DNA from: Bradyrhizobium liaoningense
GTDB taxonomy: Bacteria; Pseudomonadota; Alphaproteobacteria; Rhizobiales; Xanthobacteraceae
Length of the DNA: 64,000 nucleotides
Direction: 5' to 3'
NCBI RefSeq assembly: GCF_018130785.1
Contig: NZ_JAFCJT010000005.1
Coordinates: 124,001-188,000 of the forward strand
The notes under the pieces were generated by a model, which saw only the letters and a program-made list of their open reading frames with translations, had not been told where the DNA came from and did no database searches. Position 1 is the first letter of the stretch, and each line of letters opens with the position of its first letter. A program made the position numbers and the translations under genes. Positions 42,563 to 51,199 of the stretch are shown here, in pieces.

Positions 42563-44335
42563 ATGTACTCGCGTAACCGTGGTGTGATCCCAGCATCTGA
42601 CCAGAGAATGCTGGTGAGCTTGATTCCGGGACGATTCGCGTTGGTGTGGATCGTCTGCTTTAGCGTGTCCGTAAATCTGCTGCTGCTGGTCGTCCCTTTC
42701 TATTCCATCGAAGTGTTCGACCGCGTGCTCAGCAGCGGCAGCGTTGAGACGCTTGTCGGCCTCACCGTCATCGCCGTGGGCGCCCTCGCCTTCAGCGCTG
42801 CCTTCGACACGTTTCGTAACCGGCTGTTGAGCCGGTTCGCCGTTGGGTTCGAGCACTGGCTCGCTCCGATCATCCTCGAAGGCAGCATCATCAGCACGGC
42901 GCCGGTCGACGGCCGGCCGCACGATCTCGTCAAGCTTCGCGAGTTGAGAAGTTTCCTGTCGAGCGGCCCGGTCACATCGCTGATAGATGCCCCATTTCTC
43001 CCGGTGTTTATTCTCATCCTGTTCTTCCTGCACCCCTGGTATGGCGTCATAGTCCTGATCGGAGTGGCGGTCCTGTTGGCGATGGGTGTTGCAAGCCACT
43101 GGATCGCGCGCGGGGAAATTGCGCAGGCTTCGCAGGCCGCGTTGAAGACGCAGGCGATGCTCGATGGAATCGTCCGGCACGCCAGCGTGGTGCGGGCGAT
43201 GGGCTGGACCCGAGGCGCCATCCGGGAATTCATGAGCCTCAATGACGAAGCCCTGTCTCCGGTCGTGCGAGCCAGCGAACGCATCTACACGATTACGGCC
43301 ACCGCGCGAATGGTCAGGACCATCCTGCAGATCGCCGCGATCGGCGCCGGTGCCTGGCTCGTGCTGCAGAACCAGGTGCTGTCCGGCAGTCTGATCGCGA
43401 GCTCAATCCTGATCGCGCGCACGTTGCAGCCCATGGAAGGGTTGGTCTCGGCCTGGCGCGCGTTGGCATCTGCGCAGGAGGCCTGGACGCAAGTCTGCAA
43501 CGCCGCGATGCCGGTTCTTGCGCGTCCGCGGAAGACGTTGCTTCCGCCGCCATCCGGCATCCTTCAGGTCGAACGGGTGACATTCCGGATTGGCGGGACG
43601 CAGCGTCCTATTCTCGCGGGCATATCCTTTCAATGCCGGCCGTCCGAACTTGTCGTCGTGATCGGACCGACCGGCGCTGGAAAATCCACATTGCTGCGCT
43701 TGATGGCAGGCCTCGAGCGGCCGACCAGCGGTACGATCCGGCTGGACCACGCAGCACTCCATACCTGGGATCCCGACCAGCTTGGGCAATTCGTCGGCTA
43801 TCTCCCCCAGGACGTGCAGCTCCTGGGTGGAACGGTGGCCGAAGCCATTGCCGGGTTTGATGAATGCGCACGGGACGAGGCCATCGTCGCCGCGGCCATG
43901 CTCGCGCAGGCGCACGAAATGATCCTGTCCCTTCCGGCCGGCTACCAGACCGAGATCGGCCGCGACGGTAGCAGGCTATCCGGTGGCCAACGTCAGCGCA
44001 TCGGTCTTGCACGGGCCTTTTTCGGCAATCGCAAATTGATCCTGTTGGATGAGCCCAATGCCAATCTCGACCCGGAGGGGGAAGAAGCGTTGTGCTCCGC
44101 CATTCTATCAGCCAAGGCGCGCGGCGCAGCATCGGTGATCGTCACCCACCGGCCGCGGCTGTTGACCATCGCCGATGCTGTGCTGCTGTTGAGGGACGGC
44201 AACCAGATCGCCTTCGGACCGCCATTTGAGGTTCTTCGCACCCAGCGGCCGGCACCTGTACCGGTCCCGGGTCCATCTGTGCTCCCTCGCAATGCCGAAC
44301 CTCAGAGGCTGCCAGGCAGGAGGGTCATTCCATGA
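42563..44335 (+). CDS. type I secretion ABC transporter (PrtD/HasD-like permease-ATPase)
   Basis: 590 residues. The N-terminal membrane domain spans about residues 20-310 (FALVWIVCFSVSVNLLLLVV, then YGVIVLIGVAVLLAMGV, IAAIGAGAWLVLQNQVLSG). The ATPase domain starts near 335 with Walker A GPTGAGKS at 368, Q-loop in GYLPQDVQLLGGTVAEAIAG, signature LSGGQRQRIGLARAFFGN near 473, Walker B LILLDEPNANLDPEGE and the switch His in VIVTHRPRLL. There is no C39 peptidase domain, which fits RTX substrates. It lies 77 bp after the RTX gene and its stop overlaps the adaptor start by 4 bp. It exports the RTX protein in one step with the adaptor and a TolC-type channel encoded elsewhere. Confidence 0.94.
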   Translation: MYSRNRGVIPASDQRMLVSLIPGRFALVWIVCFSVSVNLLLLVVPFYSIEVFDRVLSSGSVETLVGLTVIAVGALAFSAAFDTFRNRLLSRFAVGFEHWLAPIILEGSIISTAPVDGRPHDLVKLRELRSFLSSGPVTSLIDAPFLPVFILILFFLHPWYGVIVLIGVAVLLAMGVASHWIARGEIAQASQAALKTQAMLDGIVRHASVVRAMGWTRGAIREFMSLNDEALSPVVRASERIYTITATARMVRTILQIAAIGAGAWLVLQNQVLSGSLIASSILIARTLQPMEGLVSAWRALASAQEAWTQVCNAAMPVLARPRKTLLPPPSGILQVERVTFRIGGTQRPILAGISFQCRPSELVVVIGPTGAGKSTLLRLMAGLERPTSGTIRLDHAALHTWDPDQLGQFVGYLPQDVQLLGGTVAEAIAGFDECARDEAIVAAAMLAQAHEMILSLPAGYQTEIGRDGSRLSGGQRQRIGLARAFFGNRKLILLDEPNANLDPEGEEALCSAILSAKARGAASVIVTHRPRLLTIADAVLLLRDGNQIAFGPPFEVLRTQRPAPVPVPGPSVLPRNAEPQRLPGRRVIP

Positions 44336-45696
44336 TGCAGACCCGTCAAGCCGCCGCGATTTCCGCGCCTGTTGCCGGCCTCCCGTCGAAGACCTGGCCG
44401 ACGGAGCAGCCGCGCTCCGACATGCGACGGATCATCGCCTGGGGCTGTGTGTTGCTCGTCCTGCAATTTTGCGGCTTCGGCTTGTGGGCAACCACGGTTC
44501 CGCTTCGCGGCGCCGTCGTGGCGCCAGGATTCATCAAGGTCCATTCGAAGCGCAAGGCGGTGCAACATCTGGAAGGCGGAATCATCAAATCGATCTATAT
44601 CCGGGAGAACGATCACGTCGAAGCCGGTCAACTCATTGCACGGCTCGACACCGCGCAGATCGAGGCGACCCTTGGTTCTCTCGAAACGAAGTTCTTTGCC
44701 GACCTGGCGATGGAGGCCCGGCTGGCGGCGGAGCAAGACGGCGCGAAGTCAATCCGGTTTCCGGACGAATTGCGGGAAAGTGCGACCCGTCTCTCCGCAC
44801 GTATCGCCATTCAAACCCAGGAGGCTGAATTTGCCGCGCGACTGGCCGCGATTGAAAACGAGCGCAAGGTGATCGATCAGCAGATGCTGCAGAACGCGGA
44901 CGGCATCCGTGGCCTCGAGAGCAACACTCAAGGACTTCAACAGCAACTCAAACTGTTGCGGGAAGAGATAGCCGACACGAGCTATCTCCTGTCAAAGGGC
45001 CTCGCCCGGAAACCACGTGTGTTGGCGTTGCAACGCGCCGAAGCCGAGGCCGCCGGACAGGTCGATCGCAATGCTGCATCAATTTCGGAGATGCAGGGCA
45101 AGATCTCGGAGCTGCAGGACAGACGCCGGCAGCTGGGGTTCAACCAAAATCAGGATATCGCCAAGCAGCGGCATGCGACGAGCGAAGAAATCGGCGACCT
45201 CAGACATCGAATTGCCGCGTTGCGTGCCCAGCTTGTTCGGTCTGAATTGCGTGCCCCCGAAAGTGGAAGGATCGTCGGCCTCAACAGCAGGGACCTCAAT
45301 GCCGTGCTTGGACCTCGGGAAACCCTTATGGAAATCGTTCCGACGCAGGATCGGCTTGTCATCGAGGCGACATTGAAGCCTGCCGATCGGGAAGAGGTCT
45401 ATGTCGGACAGATGGCGCGCGTGCGGGTTCACGCGCTCAACATTCGTCGGCGGCCGATGCTCGAGGGAAGGGTCGTCGGCGTTGCGGCAGACGCGCTGAC
45501 CGATACCCGTTCCGGCGAGAGCTCCTATTTGGCCGAGGTCGAGCTTGACCCCAACGCGCCGACGGCCTCCTACATCTCGACATTGATGCCTGGAATGCCT
45601 GTCGAGATATTTGTCGAGACGGGGGAACGAACCTTTGCGGAATATCTTTTGCAGCCGATGACGTTGCGGATCAACCGTGCGTTCAGGGAGAATTAA
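44332..45696 (+). CDS. HlyD/PrtE-type membrane fusion protein of the type I exporter
   Basis: 454 residues. One N-terminal membrane anchor (about 38-58, IIAWGCVLLVLQFCGFGLWA), then the biotinyl-lipoyl-like half-motif GAVVAPGFIKVHSKRKAVQH and GGIIKSIYIRENDHVEAGQL, a long coiled coil (about 120-290) and the return lipoyl half with LRAPESGRIVGLNSR, followed by PRETLMEIVPTQDRLVIEAT and the beta-barrel MLEGRVVGVAADALTD. The family links the inner-membrane ABC transporter to the outer-membrane channel. Start overlaps the ABC gene (ATGA), so the two are coupled. Confidence 0.93.
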   Translation: MMQTRQAAAISAPVAGLPSKTWPTEQPRSDMRRIIAWGCVLLVLQFCGFGLWATTVPLRGAVVAPGFIKVHSKRKAVQHLEGGIIKSIYIRENDHVEAGQLIARLDTAQIEATLGSLETKFFADLAMEARLAAEQDGAKSIRFPDELRESATRLSARIAIQTQEAEFAARLAAIENERKVIDQQMLQNADGIRGLESNTQGLQQQLKLLREEIADTSYLLSKGLARKPRVLALQRAEAEAAGQVDRNAASISEMQGKISELQDRRRQLGFNQNQDIAKQRHATSEEIGDLRHRIAALRAQLVRSELRAPESGRIVGLNSRDLNAVLGPRETLMEIVPTQDRLVIEATLKPADREEVYVGQMARVRVHALNIRRRPMLEGRVVGVAADALTDTRSGESSYLAEVELDPNAPTASYISTLMPGMPVEIFVETGERTFAEYLLQPMTLRINRAFREN

Positions 45697-45736
45697 GCGC
45701 TGGTAAGGGCTGGGCCGGCCTATGAGGGAGGCGACC

Positions 45737-46957
45737 GTGCATGAGTGCAGTAAGGCACTACCTTCCGCACAGGATGATCTTCGCACCGATTGCGTCGAGC
45801 GCGCCTCGAAGCAGGGCAATGACGGATGTGGTCCGTCAGGGTCTTTTCCGGAGCCACGCCCGCAACAGACCGCAATGGAATATTTCGCGAGGGCCATAGC
45901 GGAATTGCTCGGTTGCAGGAGCTGCTACGTCGCCATGCTGTCCGCCTCCGGGCTGGAAGAAGCCAGAATCGGAGACGCTCCTACCGACCCGTCATGCGCG
46001 ACGATGGTTGAGCGATTTGCGCGCAAGGGCACCGCCGAGGACGTCGCCTCGCTCGAGCCGATCAATTCCCGGACGTCCTTCGTCCGCAAGTTGATCGGCG
46101 CGGAACCCCCGGTAAAGAGCCATTCCGTCATTGGCAGGTTTGCTTCCGGCGAGCGAGCCACGGTCGTGTTCGTGGCCGGATGGCGACCGTCAGCGCTTGC
46201 GGCAGCCGAGATTCCCGGCCTGGCGCATACCGTGCGCCCGTTATGGAAGGCTGCTCATTCACTTGCCCGGCAAACGCCGGGGCATCTCGATACGCAGGTT
46301 TGGCTCGAAGAGCTGACCTTTCCTGCCATCGTTGCGGACCAGGGCCTGCACGTTCACGCAGTCAATCGTGGTGGACGAGTGCTGCTTGCCAAGCGCGAGC
46401 TGCTAAGGATGGATGGAGGCAGGCTCGCCGGCTCATGCGGTTCGGTGACCGAGAGCTTGCGGGGGGCAATCGGGAAGGTGCTCGTTGAGAGCGGGACTCA
46501 TGGAGGGCTCAATACTACGGTACCGCTCTCGATAGATCGTCAGCAATTCGCCTTCGCCAAGATCGGTGCGGTCCCGACGCATGACGAGGTGGGAAAGGTC
46601 CTCATCGTCGTGCCGCAATTCGATGACGCGCAGGGCGCGCACTGCATTGCATCTGCCTTCGGGTTGAACTGGGCTGAGGAAAGAATCGTCGCCCGGATTC
46701 TTCAATTCCAATGCCCTCGCGATATTGGAGCCGAGCTTGGGTTGACCGAGGCAACGGTGCGAACCTACACCAAGAGGATCATGCTCAAATTGGGGATCAA
46801 TCGCCAGTCGGAGTTCTTTCTTCTGTATCATCTCACCCAGTCGCCTTTTGGCGCTGGCAGGCGCGAGAACTCGGTGAGCCGGCCGGCCTCCGACTGTCGA
46901 TTGGACGAAGAGGGTCCGATGAGCTTGCGGACCGCCGGCAAGCGTTCGCCTGACTGA
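45737..46957 (+). CDS. LuxR-type (GerE-fold) transcriptional regulator
   Basis: 406 residues from a GTG at 45737, which has AGGGAGG six bases upstream; an in-frame ATG at 45722 has no such site. The C-terminal 65 residues form a LuxR-type helix-turn-helix: FGLNWAEERIVARILQFQCP, DIGAELGLTEATVRTYTKRI, MLKLGINRQSEFFLLYHL. The middle (about 180-310) looks like a PAS-type sensor (FPAIVADQGLHVHAVNRGGR). The N-terminal part (about 40-170) has a possible GAF-like pattern. It has no phospho-acceptor domain and no typical acyl-homoserine-lactone-binding motif. It follows the exporter genes by 40 bp and likely regulates the secretion cluster; that is inferred from position. Confidence 0.8.
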   Translation: MHECSKALPSAQDDLRTDCVERASKQGNDGCGPSGSFPEPRPQQTAMEYFARAIAELLGCRSCYVAMLSASGLEEARIGDAPTDPSCATMVERFARKGTAEDVASLEPINSRTSFVRKLIGAEPPVKSHSVIGRFASGERATVVFVAGWRPSALAAAEIPGLAHTVRPLWKAAHSLARQTPGHLDTQVWLEELTFPAIVADQGLHVHAVNRGGRVLLAKRELLRMDGGRLAGSCGSVTESLRGAIGKVLVESGTHGGLNTTVPLSIDRQQFAFAKIGAVPTHDEVGKVLIVVPQFDDAQGAHCIASAFGLNWAEERIVARILQFQCPRDIGAELGLTEATVRTYTKRIMLKLGINRQSEFFLLYHLTQSPFGAGRRENSVSRPASDCRLDEEGPMSLRTAGKRSPD

Positions 46958-46973
46958 GCTACAGGGCTCCCTG

Positions 46974-47984
46974 ATGTCGAGTCGCATGAGCTGCGCGGGT
47001 CTCCTCTACCGGGCGTTCGCTGCCTTGGCATTGGCTGGGGCTGGCTTCCGTGCCGATGCCCAGAGCATTCAATTGGCGCTTCCGCTTGCCTGCGAGCCTG
47101 GCCGTACCTGCTTCATCCAGAATTACACGGATCTCGATCCGTCCCGGTCGGCGCGAGATTACAAATGCGGCACGCTGACTTATGACGACCACAACGGCAC
47201 CGACTTTCGTTTGCCCTCACTGGCCGTGCAAAAGGCCGGCGTGGAAGTGCGCGCAGCAGCACGCGGCCGCATTCTTCGTACACGCAATGACTCTCCAGAC
47301 GGCGCTTTCACAAAATCGGGACGCGAAGCGGTGCGCGAGGCCGAATGTGGCAATGGCGTCGTCATCGAACATCCGGAGCAGTGGGAAACCCAGTACTGCC
47401 ACCTGGCCGCCGGCAGTGTGTTGATCAAGCCTGGAGACAAGGTCGAACCTGGACAGCCGATCGGTCGTGTCGGACTCTCCGGCCTCACGGAGTATCCTCA
47501 CCTGCATTTCACCGTGAGGCATGGTGGCGTGGTCGTCGATCCCTTTGCGTATGGCGTTCGTCCCGAATCTTGCGAGGGCGGTCAATCCCTCTGGCTTGCT
47601 GCCGTCCGCCCGAAACTCGAGTATCAGGAACGAGCCATCCTCAATGCGGGCTTTACGACGGGGCCGGTTACGATGGAACTCATCGAGGACGGCAGTGCCG
47701 AGAGTCAAATGCCGTCCGCCAGTTCGATGGCGATCGTCGCGTTCGTGCGGGCCATCGGGCTGAAGGCAGGCGATGCGCAATGGCTGGTCGTCAAGGATCC
47801 CCTCGGGAATGTCATTGCGGAAAATCGGTCTGCACCTCTTCAGACCAACAAAGCGCAATTCATGCTCTTTGCGGGGAAGAAGCGGCCTCCTGGGGGTTGG
47901 GAACGTGGCTCCTACAAGGCCACTTATGTTGTCGAGCGCGATGGCCAGATCGTGCTCAAGAAAGACCTGGAGCTCACGCTCTAG
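46974..47984 (+). CDS. exported M23 family (LytM-type) metallopeptidase
   Basis: 336 residues with a signal peptide (CAGLLYRAFAALALAGAGFR, then ADAQS). The M23 zinc ligands are visible: His73 and Asp77 in DDHNGTDFRL, and His176/His178 in YPHLHFTVRHGG; His143 in TQYCHLAAGS is the usual additional active-site His. Several Cys residues (in LACEPGRTCF, YKCG, EAECG, QYCH, ESCEGG) suggest disulphides. The C-terminal 120 residues form a beta-rich domain (AILNAGFTTGPVTMELIEDG). It likely cleaves peptidoglycan or glycine-rich peptides in the periplasm. It follows the regulator gene by 16 bp and may help the secretion machine pass the cell wall, or act on the RTX protein; both are inferences. Confidence 0.88.
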   Translation: MSSRMSCAGLLYRAFAALALAGAGFRADAQSIQLALPLACEPGRTCFIQNYTDLDPSRSARDYKCGTLTYDDHNGTDFRLPSLAVQKAGVEVRAAARGRILRTRNDSPDGAFTKSGREAVREAECGNGVVIEHPEQWETQYCHLAAGSVLIKPGDKVEPGQPIGRVGLSGLTEYPHLHFTVRHGGVVVDPFAYGVRPESCEGGQSLWLAAVRPKLEYQERAILNAGFTTGPVTMELIEDGSAESQMPSASSMAIVAFVRAIGLKAGDAQWLVVKDPLGNVIAENRSAPLQTNKAQFMLFAGKKRPPGGWERGSYKATYVVERDGQIVLKKDLELTL

Positions 47985-48090
47985 CGCTGCCCCCTGTGTT
48001 AGGGAGCGACCCGATTCCAAGGGCCTTTTAAAGGTCTGGTCGGTTGCCGGAACGGCCCGCTCCCGCTATAGGGCGTGGAGAGGGTGAACC

Positions 48091-48906
48091 ATGTCCGATA
48101 TGCGTTTGATTGTTGCTGGGGCCGGCGGCCGGATGGGCCGGGCGCTGGTACGAGCGATTGCCGACACCGAAGGCGCGGTACTGGCGGGAGCCCTGGAGGC
48201 GCCGGGTTCGGAGCTGCTCGGCAAGGATGCCGGCGTGCTCGCGGGCCTTCCGGCCAACGAGATCAAAGTCTCGGCCGACCTCTGGGCGATGTCGAAAGAC
48301 GCCGACGGCATCCTGGATTTTACCGTGCCGGCGGCGACCATCGCCAATGTCGCGATCGCGGCCCAGCGCGGCATCGTGCACGTCATCGGCACCACCGGAC
48401 TGTCGGCCTCCGACAACGCCGTGATCAAGAGCGTCACCAACCGCGCGGTCGTGGTGCAGTCAGGCAATATGAGCCTGGGCGTCAATCTGCTCGCCGCGGT
48501 GGTCAAGCGCGTCGCCAAGGCACTCGACGAGAGCTTCGACATCGAAGTCGTCGAAACCCACCACCGCATGAAGATCGATGCGCCTTCGGGCACGGCGCTG
48601 ATGTTGGGCCAGGCCGCCGCCGCCGGCCGAGGCATCTTGCTCGATGAGCATTCGGACCGCGGCCGCGACGGCATCACCGGTGCACGCAAGCCGGGCGACA
48701 TCGGCTTTGCTTCCTTGCGCGGCGGCACCGTCGCCGGCGAGCACAGCGTGACCTTCCTCGGTCCGTTCGAGCGCCTGACGCTGTCGCATCTGGCCGAAGA
48801 CCGCATGTTGTTCGCACATGGCGCGCTCAAGGCGGCGCTGTGGGCGCATGGCAAGAAGCCGGGGCACTACTCCATGGCCGACGTGCTCGGTCTCGCAGAC
48901 ATCTGA
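48091..48906 (+). CDS. dapB: 4-hydroxy-tetrahydrodipicolinate reductase
   Basis: Reduces hydroxytetrahydrodipicolinate in lysine and meso-diaminopimelate synthesis. 271 residues. Seen: [20 protein letters not shown] (dinucleotide binding), [51 protein letters not shown], and the catalytic [20 protein letters not shown]. Complete. It is the first gene of a dapB-gpmA pair with a 23-bp gap. Confidence 0.97.
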   Translation: MSDMRLIVAGAGGRMGRALVRAIADTEGAVLAGALEAPGSELLGKDAGVLAGLPANEIKVSADLWAMSKDADGILDFTVPAATIANVAIAAQRGIVHVIGTTGLSASDNAVIKSVTNRAVVVQSGNMSLGVNLLAAVVKRVAKALDESFDIEVVETHHRMKIDAPSGTALMLGQAAAAGRGILLDEHSDRGRDGITGARKPGDIGFASLRGGTVAGEHSVTFLGPFERLTLSHLAEDRMLFAHGALKAALWAHGKKPGHYSMADVLGLADI

Positions 48907-48929
48907 ACGAACGGAATGGAAAGCAGTCA

Positions 48930-49553
48930 ATGAGCGAACGTCTCCTGGTGCTCGTGCGCCACGGCCAGAGCGAGTGGAATCTGAAGAATCTGTTCACCGG
49001 CTGGAAGGATCCTGATCTCACCGAGCTCGGCGTGAAGGAAGCCACGGAAGCCGGCCGCAAGCTGAAAGCGCAGGGCCTCGTGTTCGACGTCGCTTATACC
49101 TCGGTCCTGACGCGCGCGCAGCACACGCTCGATCTCATTCTCGGCGAACTCGACCAGAAGGGCCTGCCGACCTCCAAAGACGTCGCGCTGAACGAGCGCG
49201 ACTATGGCGATCTCTCCGGCCTGAACAAGGACGACGCCCGCAAGAAATGGGGCGAGGACCAGGTGCTGATCTGGCGGCGCTCCTACGACGTGCCGCCGCC
49301 CGGCGGCGAAAGCCTGAAGGATACGCTGGCGCGCGCGCTGCCTTATTACGTGCAGGAGATCCTGCCCGGCGTACTCAACGGCAAGCGCACGCTGGTCGCT
49401 GCCCACGGCAACTCGCTGCGCGCGCTGATCATGGTGCTGGAAAAGCTCTCGCCCGAAGGCATCCTGAAGCGTGAGCTCGCGACGGGCGTGCCGATCATCT
49501 ACCGGCTCAATGCGGATTCGACCGTGGCGTCGAAGCTGGATCTGGCGGGCTAG
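48930..49553 (+). CDS. gpmA: 2,3-bisphosphoglycerate-dependent phosphoglycerate mutase
   Basis: Interconverts 3- and 2-phosphoglycerate in glycolysis and gluconeogenesis. 207 residues from the ATG at 48930 ([20 protein letters not shown]). The catalytic His is in the RHGQSEWN motif near residue 10. [54 protein letters not shown] and [16 protein letters not shown] complete the dPGM signature. It is shorter than the 247-residue enterobacterial enzyme, as is usual in Rhizobiales. A start 90 bp upstream lies in dapB and is rejected. Confidence 0.96.
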   Translation: MSERLLVLVRHGQSEWNLKNLFTGWKDPDLTELGVKEATEAGRKLKAQGLVFDVAYTSVLTRAQHTLDLILGELDQKGLPTSKDVALNERDYGDLSGLNKDDARKKWGEDQVLIWRRSYDVPPPGGESLKDTLARALPYYVQEILPGVLNGKRTLVAAHGNSLRALIMVLEKLSPEGILKRELATGVPIIYRLNADSTVASKLDLAG

Positions 49554-49575
49554 GTTATCGCCGCACGCACGGTGC

Positions 49576-49667
49576 CGTAGGGTGGGCAAAGCGAAGCGTG
49601 CCCACGCAGCGTCAGCGACTTGAGAAAGATGGTGGGCACGGCGCTTTGCGCCTTTGCCCACCCTACG
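49576..49667. repeat. dispersed palindromic repeat family A, copy 3
   Basis: A 92-bp copy of the elements at 7999-8092 and 28165-28288: outer arms CGTAGGGTGGGCAAAG and CTTTGCCCACCCTACG, inner CGTGCCCAC and GTGGGCACG. It lies between converging gpmA and the Ada-like gene. Confidence 0.9.
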
Positions 49668-49691
49668 GCAGAGTGCTCCACGGCATCTCGC

Positions 49692-50588
49692 TTACTGCAT
49701 CCCCAGCTGCCCGGCCTCCCAGCCCAGCATCGCCTGCTTGCGGGTGATGCCCCAGTGATAGCCGGTGAGCGTGCCGCTCTTGCCGAGCGCGCGGTGGCAG
49801 GGCACGACGAACGAGACCGGGTTCCTGCCGACCGCAGCGCCGACGGCGCGTGAAGCCTTCGGGTTGTTGATGTTGCAGGCGATGTCGGAATAGGACACCG
49901 CGCGCCCCATCGGGATCTTCAGCAGCGTCTCCCACACCCGCACCTCAAAATCGGTGCCGATCATCACGACGCGTAGGGGCTGGTCCGGCCGCCATAGCTT
50001 GGTGTCGAAGATGCGCTGTGCGAGCGGTGCGGTGCCTTCGTGATCCTCGACGTAAGTTGCATTGCGCCATCGCCGCGTCATGTCGGCGAGCGCGACCTTC
50101 TCCTCGCCGGGATCGGCGAAGGCGAGGCCCGACAGGCCGCGATCGGTCGCGATCACGATCGCCGTACCGAACGGCGAGGGGTGGAAGCCGTAGCGCAAGG
50201 TGAGACCCGCGCCGCCGTTCTTCCATTCGCCCGGCGACATCGCTTCATGGGTGACGAAGAGATCGTGCAGCCGCCCCGGCCCCGAGAGACCGGAGTCGAG
50301 TGCTGCATCGAGAATGCTCGCGGAGTCCCGCAGCAGACCCTTGGCGTGGTCGAGGGTCAGCGCCTGCATGAAAGCCTTCGGCGTGATCGAGGCCCAGCGG
50401 CGGAACAGATGGTGCAGCTCATCCGGCGTGACGCCCGCCGCATCCGCCATCGCTTCGATGGCTGGCTGGGTGCGCCAATTCTCCGAGATGAACGCGATCG
50501 CCCGTCGCACGGAGTCGTAATCGCGTAGCGCGGCGTTCTGGGGGCCCGGCTTGGCCAGGCGCTGGTCATTTATGGCGAGTGTCATCAT
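49692..50588 (-). CDS. Ada-like AraC-domain / O6-methylguanine-DNA methyltransferase fusion
   Basis: 298 residues: an AraC-type helix-turn-helix (about 25-120, SVRRAIAFISENWRTQPAIE, AMADAAGVTPDELHHLFRRW, SGPGRLHDLFVTHEAMSPGE) followed by the methyltransferase domain with the acceptor Cys in VGRNPVSFVVPCHRALGKSG and the downstream LTGYHWGITRKQAML. It removes methyl groups from O6-methylguanine by a one-time transfer. It lacks the N-terminal zinc Cys domain of Ada that senses methylphosphotriesters, so it probably does not act as a methylation-switched activator in the same way. Monocistronic and convergent with gpmA. Confidence 0.9.
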   Translation of the reverse strand: MMTLAINDQRLAKPGPQNAALRDYDSVRRAIAFISENWRTQPAIEAMADAAGVTPDELHHLFRRWASITPKAFMQALTLDHAKGLLRDSASILDAALDSGLSGPGRLHDLFVTHEAMSPGEWKNGGAGLTLRYGFHPSPFGTAIVIATDRGLSGLAFADPGEEKVALADMTRRWRNATYVEDHEGTAPLAQRIFDTKLWRPDQPLRVVMIGTDFEVRVWETLLKIPMGRAVSYSDIACNINNPKASRAVGAAVGRNPVSFVVPCHRALGKSGTLTGYHWGITRKQAMLGWEAGQLGMQ

Positions 50589-50643
50589 GATTGGAAATGT
50601 AGGCGTGGCGCCGGGCCGAAACCACCCGATTTCCGATCCGGAC

Positions 50644-51177
50644 TCAGGAGACCGGGTTGTAGGTCGGGCCGCGCTTGGCAGCGCTCAGGGCCTCAACCAA
50701 GCCTTTGTAAAAACTGGCCTTTTCGTCTGGACCAAGGAAGCGGGCGATCTGGATCTGGTGGCCACGCGAGATCAGGTAGAGATGCTCGATGCCAAAATCC
50801 TCGTCGACCTCCATGTCGAGGCGGACCCAGAGCGGATTGAACGTCCATTCGGCGACCTGGCCGCGATGGCTGACGCGACGGACCCGCAATTCCGAGGGCG
50901 TGACCGTGATCTCCTCGCGCGCCCGCGCGGTGCGGAAATTGACCTTGAAGGCCCACCAGATCACCAGCACGTCGAGGCCGAAGAAGCCGAACACCGGCCA
51001 TGCCCCCATCATCAGGAAGACGAGGCCGGTGACGAAACTGACGACGCTCAGGAACAGCATCACGGCGAGGAAGCCGGTGCGGTTCAGCGAGCGGTGCGGC
51101 GTCAGGAGTGCGGAGAAGATCTGAGGCTCCGTCTCGCGTTCAGATCGCTCGCGCTCAATTTCGTTGCCTGTGCTCAT
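50644..51177 (-). CDS. DUF2244 family membrane protein
   Basis: 177 residues with a charged N-terminus, then SALLTPHRSLNRTGFLAVML and two membrane segments (about 38-58 and 60-78), followed by the DUF2244 soluble part WWAFKVNFRTARAREEITVT, LRVRRVSHRGQVAEWTFNPL, WVRLDMEVDEDFGIEHLYLI and GPDEKASFYKGLVEAL. The family is common in Alphaproteobacteria and its function is unknown. It is divergent from nth with only 22 bp between the start codons, so the two share a promoter region. It was a candidate for co-regulation with nth, with no direct evidence. Confidence 0.88.
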   Translation of the reverse strand: MSTGNEIERERSERETEPQIFSALLTPHRSLNRTGFLAVMLFLSVVSFVTGLVFLMMGAWPVFGFFGLDVLVIWWAFKVNFRTARAREEITVTPSELRVRRVSHRGQVAEWTFNPLWVRLDMEVDEDFGIEHLYLISRGHQIQIARFLGPDEKASFYKGLVEALSAAKRGPTYNPVS

Positions 51178-51199
51178 CGTCCCTCAGTATATCCCGATC

